Of a stretch of 64,000 bases of DNA, positions 1 through 8,681 are shown piece by piece. The position numbers and the translations under genes were made by a program. How positions within the stretch are numbered: position 1 is the stretch's first letter; every line of letters starts with the position of its first letter. Location of the stretch: assembly GCF_000020365.1 (NCBI RefSeq), contig NC_012108.1:4596001-4660000 (forward strand), in the 5' to 3' direction. The stretch is from Desulforapulum autotrophicum HRM2. Its GTDB lineage: Bacteria; Desulfobacterota; Desulfobacteria; Desulfobacterales; Desulfobacteraceae. The notes beneath the pieces are model-generated. The model searched no databases, was not told where the DNA came from, and saw only the letters and a program-made list of their open reading frames with translations.

Positions 1-870
1 CCTTCGGAGTGGGATTCATTATTAATAAAAGTTACAAACGGATGCACTCACAGGTGTACGTTTTGCTCCATGTATCTGACAAAAAAATTTTCAATGCGCA
101 AGGATATCGAAGATATCAAAAACGATATTCGTAAGGCCCGGGAAATGTTTGGAAGCCGGGTTGAAAAGATATTTTTTGAAGACGGTAATGCCTTTGTTGT
201 GAAATCCCATGTCCTTATTGAATTAACACGATACTGTTATCAGCAGCATCCGAATTTAAGAAAGGTAAGTTCCTATGCCCATGTCCAGGATATTCTCAAA
301 AAGTCTGATGATGATTTAAAACGGCTTGCCGACGCCGGGTTTACAATGGTTTATGTGGGTATTGAAAGTGGAGATAACCAGGTACTCAAAGACTGCAACA
401 AAGGGGCGACCCAGGACGATTACGCCTTGGCTGCTCAAAAATGCCACCAGGCAGGAATTGACTGGTCCGGGATTTTTCTGCTGGGCCTTGCCGGGAATGA
501 CCCGGAAAAAAGTCAAAGGCACGCTGTTGAATCGGCAAAATTAATAAATCGTATGGCTCCTCCCATGCCGAGAAAGTGGTATATTTCCCCCCTCACACTG
601 GAGATGACTCCAGGATCAGAGATACTTGCTCAAAATTTAAAGAACAAATTCCAGCCATGTACCTCCACCCAGATTTTAGAGGAATTGTATACCCTGATAA
701 AAAATACAGACGATGACCTGACCGGTTGCATATTCAACACAAATCATGCTTCCAATTATCTGAGTTTGAAAGGTGAACTGGGAAAAGATAAACGAGACTT
801 TTTGCATAGAGTTGAAGCCGGGATTAAAGACCCATCGGTCAGGCGCCCTGAATACATGCGAGGGTTGTAA
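1..870 (+). CDS. Radical SAM protein, 5' end outside the window
   Basis: The frame is open from base 1, so the gene starts upstream and 289 codons are visible. The key motif lies at 43-66, where translation gives C-T-H-R-C-T-F-C, the CX3CX2C signature that binds the [4Fe-4S] cluster of radical SAM enzymes. A later ATG at 70 would exclude this motif, so it is not the true start. Downstream, residues corresponding to 330-380 (MVYVGIESG) match the conserved barrel strand of MiaB/Elp3-like radical SAM domains. The substrate is unknown and no cobalamin domain is visible. Family assignment is firm, function is not. Confidence 0.85.
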   Translation, partial: PSEWDSLLIKVTNGCTHRCTFCSMYLTKKFSMRKDIEDIKNDIRKAREMFGSRVEKIFFEDGNAFVVKSHVLIELTRYCYQQHPNLRKVSSYAHVQDILKKSDDDLKRLADAGFTMVYVGIESGDNQVLKDCNKGATQDDYALAAQKCHQAGIDWSGIFLLGLAGNDPEKSQRHAVESAKLINRMAPPMPRKWYISPLTLEMTPGSEILAQNLKNKFQPCTSTQILEELYTLIKNTDDDLTGCIFNTNHASNYLSLKGELGKDKRDFLHRVEAGIKDPSVRRPEYMRGL

Positions 871-943
871 TACAAAATCAGCAGTCAAAACTCAAAACAG
901 GCAAACCCTCCGGGAGCACCCTTTGACCGGATCTGCTGCGTTC

Positions 944-982
944 CCGGACATTTGCAGTAGACAACTACAGCTGCATGTCCGG
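944..982. other. Intergenic stem-loop between convergent genes
   Basis: CCGGACAT (944-951) pairs with ATGTCCGG (975-982). Inside it GCAG (954-957) pairs with CTGC (971-974) and TAG (958-960) with CTA (965-967), closing a four-base loop. It lies between the plus-strand radical SAM gene and the 3' end of a minus-strand gene. No T-run follows, so it may be a processing or bidirectional termination structure, or one copy of a dispersed repeat. Confidence 0.5.
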
Positions 983-1025
983 CACCTCGCATATCCGGCT
1001 AAAGGGCGCTTGCAACTTTCAGATT

Positions 1026-1262
1026 TCATTCTTTTTTTTTATTTTGAATATCTGTCACAGTCTCTTTCAAGATTTCCAACACATTGCTGCCAGTTTTTTT
1101 AGCTATACTATGGGCATCATCAACAATTTTCCTGGCGTGATCGGATATAGCCGTCTCATGGGGTAAAGCCATACCAGATTTTTCATATTTCCAGACAAGA
1201 AGTTTCTTCGCGAAAGCAATTTCTTGTTTCCGCACAAATCCATCCCTTCCAAAAATAGCCAT
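1026..1262 (-). CDS. Small conserved-looking hypothetical protein (78 aa)
   Basis: Starts at ATG 1262 with AAGGAAT as ribosome binding site. The 78 residues are charged, mostly helical and soluble, beginning MAIFGRDGFVRKQ and ending in a lysine-rich tail. No domain is recognised. The good start context, absence of an opposing gene and ordinary amino-acid composition make it a plausible real gene. It is not clearly in an operon: a dispersed repeat and the methyltransferase gene lie upstream on the same strand. Confidence 0.5.
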   Translation of the reverse strand: MAIFGRDGFVRKQEIAFAKKLLVWKYEKSGMALPHETAISDHARKIVDDAHSIAKKTGSNVLEILKETVTDIQNKKKE

Positions 1263-1308
1263 GGAGTAATTCCTTTTGATGACATAAATCGTGATTTATC
1301 CAGATTCG

Positions 1309-1389
1309 TATAACCGGCATGGCCGGAGCATGGTATCTGCCCTGGCCACAACGAAATTTGAAACGCCTCCATCGGTGATGCTTTGGTGG
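1309..1389 (-). repeat. Dispersed double-hairpin repeat, copy A (diverged)
   Basis: Read on the minus strand this matches the elements at 17326, 17414 and 47620: CACCAAAGCAT, a GGCGTTTC block, TTTCGTTG, a GC-rich hairpin ending GCTCCGGCCATGCCGGTTATA. The left end (TATATGAAAC in other copies) has diverged and the second hairpin has lost several pairs. It sits between a small gene and the 3' end of the methyltransferase gene. Confidence 0.75.
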
Positions 1390-1404
1390 GTGTGAGAGAA
1401 GAAC

Positions 1405-2496
1405 CTATAACTCGTCGCCCCTGGCAAGGAAGTGAAGATTAAAGCTGTCGTGGTCCATGGAGAGCACCTCAATCCTGTCAAAGCCTGCTTGCCTGAGCAT
1501 GGATAGGGCCTTTTCACGTCCCCACATCATGCCAAGAGCCGCACCGTTCTGGTTGAGCCCCACGGGCATGCAGTGCATCAGGCTCACCGTGTAGAGAAAC
1601 GGGGCCATGGGATGATCCATGTTCTCCACAGGGTCTGTGGCAGCATCAATGTCCACCATGGAAAAAATACCCCCTGGAGCAAGTATGGCACGAACGTTTT
1701 GAAGCGCTTCCAGGGGCCGGGTCTGGTCATGGATGGCATCAAAGGCCGTGACATAGTCAAATTTTCTCCTGAATCTTTCCCCGATAACGGGGTTTGCGGC
1801 ATCTTCTGCTACATAGTCAACATTGCCAAGTCCAAGACCTGCGGCATCTGCCCTTGCCTTTTCCAGGGCAGCCCCAAAATTATCCACCCCCGTGAATCGA
1901 CTGTTGGGAAAGGCCTTTGCCATTAGATTCAGGGCCACCCCTTCACCACACCCAAGATCAAGCACCTCAATCCCTCTTTCAAGCCTCGGTACAAGAAGGC
2001 CGTTGTCCACTGTGGGTAAAAATTTAGAGATCAGCACCTGCTGGTGCTTGGCATTGGACAGTTCTGCCATGAAGGCCTGGAAATCGGGATACTGACTAAA
2101 GGGAACCCCTTTGCCCGTGGTAAAACCCTGGGCCACAGCATCCATGGCGCAGGAGGTCAAAAGGGGAATCTCCTGGGCGTAGACCCCGAGATTGGCGTTG
2201 CCGGCACTTCGGGTCAAGAATGCACCATGCTCGGGCGGCAAAAGGTAAAGGGTCTCACCCGTGGGCGCTTTTGAAATTTCAACAATCCTTCCAGTGGCCA
2301 TGACGGCCAGCCACTCGGTCACGTACCGGGGGGTTACCCCGGCCCTGTCTGCAATAACTTTGGCCGTGACCGGATGCTCAAATTCAGCCATGGCATCAAA
2401 GATAGAGAGCCGATAACCAACGGCAAGGGCAAGGTTCAAGGCACCTGCATTGAGAATATCGATCATCCGTTGTTCAAACTGATTCTTCTTTTCCAT
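1405..2496 (-). CDS. SAM-dependent class I methyltransferase with N-terminal winged-helix domain
   Basis: The SAM-binding motif I is visible as VLDLGCGEGVAL near residue 180, followed by the acidic strand-2 end (FTGVDN). Residues 1-90 resemble the dimerising winged-helix domain of Rv2258c-like methyltransferases (LFDAMAEF...VTPRYVTEWLAVM). The product is about 363 aa and cytoplasmic; the substrate is unknown. ATG 2496 is preferred over an in-frame TTG nine bases upstream. It lies 88 bp downstream of the peroxiredoxin gene on the same strand, so it could belong to the formate dehydrogenase operon, but the gap leaves that open. Confidence 0.75.
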   Translation of the reverse strand: MEKKNQFEQRMIDILNAGALNLALAVGYRLSIFDAMAEFEHPVTAKVIADRAGVTPRYVTEWLAVMATGRIVEISKAPTGETLYLLPPEHGAFLTRSAGNANLGVYAQEIPLLTSCAMDAVAQGFTTGKGVPFSQYPDFQAFMAELSNAKHQQVLISKFLPTVDNGLLVPRLERGIEVLDLGCGEGVALNLMAKAFPNSRFTGVDNFGAALEKARADAAGLGLGNVDYVAEDAANPVIGERFRRKFDYVTAFDAIHDQTRPLEALQNVRAILAPGGIFSMVDIDAATDPVENMDHPMAPFLYTVSLMHCMPVGLNQNGAALGMMWGREKALSMLRQAGFDRIEVLSMDHDSFNLHFLARGDEL

Positions 2497-2584
2497 TGAT
2501 TCCAAAATGTTATTTCCGAGATTTCATATTGTTCTGGTCTTAATCTATAACTTGCAGCGCATCTCTCAGCCATGGTGCAAAGGT

Positions 2585-3166
2585 TTAAGGTGTGATGGCG
2601 TCAAGGGCCTGGATGATCATGCCAAGTTCCGGTCGAACGTTAATATCTGAAACGTGAAGGAATCGAATAATTCCCCGTTTGTCGACAATGATGATGGCGC
2701 GTTCGGCCATGCCGTCGCTGCGCAACACCCCAAAGCTTTGGGCAACCTGGCCGTGGGGCCAAAAATCAGACAGCACCGGGAACCACAGATCCTTCATGGC
2801 ACGGGTCCATGAGTAAAGGGTGGCACGGCTGTCCACGCTGATGCCGAAAAGAACGGCATCGTGGGCGTCAAACAGGGGACGTGCAATGTTGTATCCCGGC
2901 CACTGGTCTGAACATACAGGGGTCCAGGCCGCAGGAATAAACGAAATTACAAGATTTTTTTTACCCCGGAATTGACTGGGCCCAACTTGACCACCGGAAA
3001 TGGCCGGCAGCATAAAATCCGGCACTGGATCACCCACCTTGACCTTGAGCACGCTGTCCCTGGGCGTTAAGTGGCCGGGATCAAATACAGAAGATTCAAA
3101 GGCAGACGACAGGCAATGTCCTGAAGCAGGTGCCAGCAGCAGCAACAGTACAATAAAAAAACGCAT
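2585..3166 (-). CDS. Exported peroxiredoxin (AhpC/TSA family)
   Basis: An N-terminal hydrophobic stretch (MRFFIVLLLLLAPASG) looks like a signal peptide or lipid-anchor-type leader. The thioredoxin-fold core carries FIPAAWTPVCSDQ, which has the peroxidatic-cysteine context of AhpC/TSA peroxiredoxins (usual P-x-x-x-T/S-x-x-C). The product (193 aa) would reduce peroxides outside the cytoplasm. It starts two bases after the stop of the thioredoxin-like gene, with GGAGG as ribosome binding site, so the two are cotranscribed and probably form a donor/peroxidase pair. No resolving cysteine was assigned. Confidence 0.8.
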   Translation of the reverse strand: MRFFIVLLLLLAPASGHCLSSAFESSVFDPGHLTPRDSVLKVKVGDPVPDFMLPAISGGQVGPSQFRGKKNLVISFIPAAWTPVCSDQWPGYNIARPLFDAHDAVLFGISVDSRATLYSWTRAMKDLWFPVLSDFWPHGQVAQSFGVLRSDGMAERAIIIVDKRGIIRFLHVSDINVRPELGMIIQALDAITP

Positions 3167-3168
3167 GA

Positions 3169-3726
3169 TTATTTTCCTCCCCGGGCAAGTTCAAGAATGG
3201 TCGACAGAAACGCTTCAGGACTTTCAATTCCACCGGGCCGTGACAGCACCACCTTCCATGACCGGTCCGGCTCCCTTGAAAGGGCTATAAAGTAAGGCGT
3301 TCTCACCTCCCCCAGGGCCTTGTGAACAACAAAGTCACCATCGGCAAACAGCGGGAAAGCTACCTTATAGGTTTTTCGAAAATAGTCCACCTCAAACGAA
3401 GAGTTGCCGGCTCCTATGCCCATGAGTTTGATGCTGGGTTTGGACGTTTTTCGAGTCAGCAGAAGATCATGGAATTGATTGATCATGGGCGCTTCCCGCT
3501 GGCAGTGGGGACAGTACATGCTGAAGATCTCAACAATAACCACATCAGCATCAATGTCATCCATGGTAAAGGCAGGCTTGGCAGAGAGTCCCAGATACGC
3601 CTGGGTTTCCCGGGATTCAGGTGTTTCAAGGCTGACCCCGAGAAGTTTTTCACCGGTCTGCACGGGGTCCATGGCCATGGCGGGGAGAACCATAACAAGC
3701 AAAACAACGGGGATGATCCACTTCAC
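3169..3726 (-). CDS. Exported thioredoxin/TlpA-like protein
   Basis: 185 aa with a signal peptide (MKWIIPVVLLVMVLPAMA) and a redox motif in SMYCPHCQREAP; CPHC is typical of DsbA/TlpA-like oxidoreductases. It follows fdhB after a strong hairpin and directly precedes the peroxiredoxin gene. Likely roles are to supply electrons to the peroxiredoxin or to keep cysteines of the exported formate dehydrogenase or cytochromes in the right state. The family is clear; the partner is inferred from position. Confidence 0.75.
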   Translation of the reverse strand: MKWIIPVVLLVMVLPAMAMDPVQTGEKLLGVSLETPESRETQAYLGLSAKPAFTMDDIDADVVIVEIFSMYCPHCQREAPMINQFHDLLLTRKTSKPSIKLMGIGAGNSSFEVDYFRKTYKVAFPLFADGDFVVHKALGEVRTPYFIALSREPDRSWKVVLSRPGGIESPEAFLSTILELARGGK

Positions 3727-3747
3727 GACAACACCTCCTTTAACGGT

Positions 3748-3782
3748 CCAGGCCTTTCCCTTGAATCAAGGGGAAGGCCTGG
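3748..3782 (-). terminator. Strong hairpin between fdhB and the thioredoxin-like gene
   Basis: CCAGGCCTT-T-CCCTT (3748-3762) pairs with AAGGG-G-AAGGCCTGG (3768-3782) around a five-base loop, giving 15 pairs with one wobble. It fills most of the 72 bp gap. On the minus strand there is no long T-tract after it, so it may act as a processing or attenuation site that lowers expression of the downstream thioredoxin/peroxiredoxin genes relative to fdhAB. Confidence 0.55.
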
Positions 3783-3798
3783 CACCGGTTTGATTCAA

Positions 3799-4512
3799 TT
3801 AAACCCTGAACAGACCTGCAAAGGGTTTGATCATGCGCTTCAAGGCTACCTTTCGACTGATACCTGCCCTTTGATTCGATGCAACGGCGTTGATCGAGTA
3901 GAGGGAAGGCTCATGTACGGTTAAATATATCACACTCACCTGGTCCATATCAAGCAGAGCAGCGTCGGGATAACGCTTTTTCACCTTTTCAAGCCTTGCC
4001 TCTGCCAATTCAATCATCTCCTCCCGGTCGCCAAAGTTCATGGCTCCGGTGGGACAGGTGGCCACACAGGCCGGTAAAAGCCCGTTATGGACCCTGTCGT
4101 TGCACATGTCGCACTTGGCAAGAACCCCGTCGGCTCCGACCCTTGGAATATTATAGGGACAGGAATCAATGATGGCCTGGGCATCAAGGTCACGGGTTTG
4201 CTCGGTATAAATAATGGCTCCGGTATCCGGATCCCTGTATATGGCGTCACTGTTGTCTGCTATCTCAAGGCAGGGCGCATCAATGCAGTGGCGGCATTGC
4301 TCGGGAAAGAACAGCCATTCAAGCTTATTGTCAATGACCTCTTCTCGCATCCTCACCACCTTGTAAGTGATGAACGATAGATCCTTTGGGTTTTCAAACC
4401 CGCCCCTGTTGGTCGTTTTCTCTGCCGGAAGGTCGTGCCATTGCTTGCAGGCGACCTGGCAGGCCCTGCAGGCTGTGCACAGGGTTGTATCAACAAAAAA
4501 TGATTTGGACAT
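3799..4512 (-). CDS. fdhB: Formate dehydrogenase iron-sulfur subunit
   Basis: 237 aa ferredoxin-type electron-transfer subunit. Cysteine groups CTACRACQVACKQ, CRHCIDAPC, and CDMCNDRVHNG...CVATCPTGAM are those of FdhB/HybA-like proteins carrying four [4Fe-4S] clusters. There is no own signal peptide, as usual for partners co-exported with a Tat substrate. ATG 4512 is chosen because AAGGAGG lies at proper distance; the GTG nine bases upstream would abut the ribosome binding site. It follows fdhA by 13 bp. No membrane gamma subunit gene follows, so the enzyme is probably a soluble periplasmic dimer passing electrons to cytochromes. Confidence 0.9.
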   Translation of the reverse strand: MSKSFFVDTTLCTACRACQVACKQWHDLPAEKTTNRGGFENPKDLSFITYKVVRMREEVIDNKLEWLFFPEQCRHCIDAPCLEIADNSDAIYRDPDTGAIIYTEQTRDLDAQAIIDSCPYNIPRVGADGVLAKCDMCNDRVHNGLLPACVATCPTGAMNFGDREEMIELAEARLEKVKKRYPDAALLDMDQVSVIYLTVHEPSLYSINAVASNQRAGISRKVALKRMIKPFAGLFRV

Positions 4513-4525
4513 ATGGATCACCTCC

Positions 4526-7500
4526 TTACAATTTGGTTACATTAACCATGAACGCCTTGGTTTCAGGAATCCGGGTGTTGGGATCTCCGGCAGGTGGTGT
4601 GAGCAGATTGGCACTCTCCTCGGTTCCCGTGGCAGGCCAGCGCCAGCCATAGTGCCAGGGAACGCCCACCTGGTGAACAACAGCATCACCAACCCAGAAA
4701 GGTTTAAAACGCTTGGTCACAACTGCCGTACACTCAAGGGAGGCCCTTGCCGTGGAAACCTTTACCCGCTCACCATTGGTAATGTCCCTCAACTTGGCAA
4801 GTTCTTCGCTCATCTCAACAAACACCTGGGGCTGAAGCTCCATGAGCCAGGCCTGGGGCCTTGTCATCAGGCCGGTCTGCCAGTGCTCGGACACCCTGTA
4901 GGTGGTGCCGACAAAGGGGAACCTTGGATCACAGGTGGCATGCTGGTCATCCTTGGTTGAGTAGACTACGGCCGTGGGGTTGGTGAGCTGGGGATTGAGG
5001 TAATTTTCGCTAACCGGGCATTCCAGGGGCTCATAGTGCTCTGGAAAAGGTCCGTCGGCCCGGCCCGGGCCAAAGATCTGACCCATCCCGTCCTTTAACA
5101 TGATAAACGGATTTTTTGAATCCTCTCTTCTGGTGCCGTCGGGATTTTCAAGGGGGTACCAGCCGCCGTCGGGAACATCCCCGACCCATTTGCTGGTGGT
5201 CCATTTACCACCCTTTTCTTCACCGGCAAACGAAATAACCGGCAGATCCTTGTTCCAGGGACGGCCCTTGGTATCCACAGATGCCCGGTTGTAGAGGATA
5301 CGACGGTTGACGGGCCAGCACCAGGCAAATTCAGGATAAAGCCCGATGTTGTTGGGGGCGTCCTTCTGGCCCCTGCGTGCCGACATATTGCCCTTTTCTG
5401 TATAGGAATTGCAATAGAGCCAGTTGGCCGACGAGGTGGAGCCGTCCGACTGGAGAAAGGCAAAACTTGGTACCAGGGTTCCCTTTTTGTAGGTTGTACC
5501 CTTGATGGTGACATCCTTGAGAAAATAGCCGTTGATCTCCTTTGCCACCTTGTGGGCGTCATACTCTCCGTGGCTCTCATAATTCCATTTAAGGTTAACA
5601 ATGGGCTCTGGGAACACACCGCCTGTGCGGTACAATTTTTTAATGCGACGACCAAGATCCAGGATGATATCACCGTCCGGCCGGCTGTTTCCAAGGGGCA
5701 TTGGACCTCTGTAGCGCCACTGCATCCATCTGCCCGAATTGGTAATGCTCCCCTCTTTTTCAACCGATGCCGATGCCGGAAGCATGAACACTTCGGTCTT
5801 GATCTTTGAAGGGTCGGTTCCCGGGCCATTCCAGAACGAACCGGTCTCGTTGTCAAACAGGTTGACGTTGACCATCCAGTCCAATTTTTCCATGGCCTTT
5901 CTGATCTTTCCAGCGTTGGCACCTGAGCAGGCAGGATTCTGTCCCCAGGCAAAGAACCCCTTGATCTTATCCTTGTACATGGCGTCAAAAATATCAAACC
6001 AGGAGTAGGAAGCGCCGCTATCCACCTTGGGCAACCACGGAAAACCGAATTGATTGGATTCAGTGGCATTGGCCCCGAAAAAGGATTTTAAAAGACTGGT
6101 GCTGTACTTGGGATAGTTCTGCCACCAGTTGGCCGAAAGCGGGTCGTTGCTGTGGGGAGTCCAGTGTTTGTTGTAGGCATCAAAGGTGGTGTCCGATGCA
6201 ACCGGAGTCTTTAAGTAGCCCGGCCAGATGTGCCAGAGCAGGCATTGGTCCGTGGAGCCCTGGACGTTGGATTCACCCCTGAGGGCGTTAACCCCGCCGC
6301 CTGCAACGCCCATATTGCCGAGCAGCAACTGGATCATGGCCATGGTTCGGATCATCTGGGTGCCCACCGTGTGCTGGGTCCATCCCATGGCGTACATGAT
6401 GGTCCCGGCCTTGCCTCTCTTGCCCGTGGCAGCATAGGTCTCGTACACCGTCATGAGATCTTTTTTCGGAGTACCCGTGATCTTGGAGACCGTATCAAGG
6501 TTGTAACGCTGGTAATGTTTTTTCAAGAGCTGGAAGACTGAGCGTTCATGCTTCATGCTCGGGTCCGTCATGGGAACGCCCTTTTCGTCCATCTCAAAGG
6601 CCCAGGTGCCCTTGTCGTAACCGCCCCTGGAGGGTCCTGACTCGCCCTTTGTGTATCCTGAGAAAAGGCCATCCTTGAATCCGAACTTTTTGCCGACAAT
6701 AAACGGGGCATTGGTATAGGCCGCCGTGTACTCATTGTTGTAGAGATCATTGTCAAGGATGTACTTGATCATGCCGCCCAGAAAGGCAATGTCCGTGCCC
6801 GACCGCAGGGGGGCATAGATATCTGCCTTGGACGATGTCCGTGTAAACCGGGGATCCACGTTTATGAGCTTGGCCCCTTTCTCCATTGCCTGGTTCACGT
6901 ACTTGAACGAGATGGGATGGTTTTCAGCTGCGTTGCTGCCCATGATCAGCACACAGTCTGCGTTTCTGATGTCGATCCAGTGATTTGTCATTGCGCCACG
7001 TCCAAACGACTCTGCCAGAGCCGCTACGGTTGCGCTATGTCAGATCCGGGCCTGGTGTTCCACATACACAAGTCCCAGGGATCGCATCAAAGCCTGATAA
7101 ATCCAGCACTCCTCATTGTCCATGGCAGCACTGCCCACCGAGGCCATGGCCATGGTACGGTTTACCTGCTGGCCCTTGGCGTTGGTCTGGTCAAACCCGC
7201 CGTCCCTTGTCTCCTTGACCCGGGCCGCGATCCTGTCCAGGGCCCAGTCCCAGGAAACCGTTTTCCACTCCTTGGAATAAGGGGCACGGTACATGGGTTC
7301 GGTGAGGCGGTTTTCGTTTTCAATCAGTTGTTTTAACGAGGCACCCTTTGAACAGAGGGCTCCCCTGTTGATCACATGGTCGGGGTCTCCTTCAATGTTA
7401 ATGACCCGGCCGTCTCCGCGTTGACTGGTGTGTACAATGGCCCCGCAACCCACGGCGCAGTAGCAGCACACCGTTGTGGTCTCCTTGGCATAAATGGTCT

Positions 7501-7615
7501 TGAGCGTCTGGGCATGGACTTTGACAGGTGTTAAGTCAAATCCCAGACCGCTTGCGGCAATCCCTGCGGCCGTTACGCCAGAGACCTTCAAGAACTCTCT
7601 TCTGCTGAAACTCAT
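4526..7615 (-). CDS. fdhA: Selenocysteine-containing formate dehydrogenase catalytic subunit
   Basis: One 1029-aa reading frame interrupted by an in-frame TGA at 7042-7040, codon 192, in the context HQARI-Sec-HSATVAALAESFG, exactly the active-site context of Sec formate dehydrogenases. A Tat signal (SRREFLK, residues 4-10) sends it to the periplasm folded. Cysteines 50, 53, 57 and 88 (CX2CX3CX30C) bind the proximal [4Fe-4S] cluster; downstream blocks bind the bis-MGD cofactor with Mo or W. It oxidises formate to CO2, or may reduce CO2. First gene of an operon with fdhB, a thioredoxin-like protein and a peroxiredoxin. Reading it as two genes would be an annotation error. Confidence 0.93.
7005..7042 (-). 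promoter_or_regulatory. Selenocysteine UGA codon and candidate SECIS hairpin
   Basis: On the minus strand the UGA (7042-7040) is followed after 14 bases by AGCGGCTCT (7025-7017) pairing with AGAGTCGTT (7013-7005), a nine-pair stem including two G-U pairs with GGC at the tip. Distance and position within the coding sequence fit a bacterial SECIS element recruiting SelB. The structure was drawn by eye. Confidence 0.75.
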
Positions 7616-7832
7616 AGGACTCCCCCTCCTTTATGTTGAAATGGGTTAATACCGATGATATGCCCCCTGGGGGACAAATTTGAACGTGTATCAACAGCTA
7701 CCACACCCCTGGTTACAAAAAAGTTACAGAAATAATGGGAGGGAAACACAAGGGGAAAAGATCGATTTGATTACACGGTTAAAATAGGTTAGGATACCAA
7801 AAACCAATGACAACGATCAGGAGTAAATCAGG

Positions 7833-8621
7833 ATGAATAATAAAAAACTACGGCTGGTCTCGTGGAACGTGAACGGCCTCAGGGCCGCTGTTAAAAAAGA
7901 TTTCTTGAAATCCATGGAACAGCTTGATGCGGACGTCCTCATGCTCCAGGAGACAAAGCTGTCCGAGGATCAGCGAACCGACGAGATGCTCCTTGTGGAC
8001 GGGTATGACTCCCATTGGGCCTACTCGAGTGTCAAAAAGGGGTACAGCGGGGTTGCCGCCTATACAAGACCCGTTCCCTTGGCCGTGGCCCCGGGCATCG
8101 GGATTGAACGATTTGACAATGAAGGCCGTATCCTTGAGCTTGATTTTGAAGATTTTATCCTCTTTAACGTCTACTTTCCCAACGGTCAGATGAGCGACGA
8201 GAGACTCCAGTATAAAATGGATTTTTACGAGGCTTTCTTTGCCCATGCCGACCGATTAAGGAAAAAAGGAAGAAGCCTTGTCATCACGGGAGATTTCAAC
8301 ACAGCCCACAACGAAATCGACCTTAAAAACCCGAAACCCAACAGCAAACGGTCGGGTTTTCTGCCCGTGGAACGTGAAGTTCTGGACAGACTTGTGGAAC
8401 GCGGGTATGTGGATACCTTTCGTCACTTTAATCCTGACACCGTCAAATATTCGTGGTGGTCCTACCGTTTCAATGCAAGGGCCAACAATGCCGGCTGGCG
8501 CATCGATTATTTTTTTGTCACCCAGGACATCATTGACAAGGGATGGGTCACCCGTACCTTTATCGACAACGATATCCTGGGGTCGGACCACTGCCCCGTG
8601 GGCATTGAACTGACCCTTTAA
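7833..8621 (+). CDS. xthA: Exodeoxyribonuclease III
   Basis: 262 aa, the usual length for the ExoIII/APE1 family. Diagnostic motifs are SWNVNGLRA near the start, LQETKL around residue 40 (metal-ligand Glu), ITGDFNTAH in the middle and the C-terminal GSDHCPV. WRIDYFFVT is also conserved. It cleaves abasic sites and has 3'-5' exonuclease activity in base-excision repair. CAGGAG precedes ATG 7833. It stands divergent from fdhA and 60 bp upstream of the cytochrome gene, a neighbourhood that says little about function. Confidence 0.93.
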   Translation: MNNKKLRLVSWNVNGLRAAVKKDFLKSMEQLDADVLMLQETKLSEDQRTDEMLLVDGYDSHWAYSSVKKGYSGVAAYTRPVPLAVAPGIGIERFDNEGRILELDFEDFILFNVYFPNGQMSDERLQYKMDFYEAFFAHADRLRKKGRSLVITGDFNTAHNEIDLKNPKPNSKRSGFLPVEREVLDRLVERGYVDTFRHFNPDTVKYSWWSYRFNARANNAGWRIDYFFVTQDIIDKGWVTRTFIDNDILGSDHCPVGIELTL

Positions 8622-8681
8622 ATCATACCTGCAAGGAACCCCAGCATGAACAGGACAAACCCTATAAATAGGAGAAACCCA

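Noticed and set aside
5095-6069. Long open frame within fdhA in another frame of the same strand
   Set aside because: Proline/arginine-rich shadow of the fdhA coding frame with no ribosome binding site.
4526-7615. fdhA as two separate genes (7040-7615 and 4526-6991)
   Set aside because: The intervening TGA is in the exact selenocysteine context and the protein is continuous across it.
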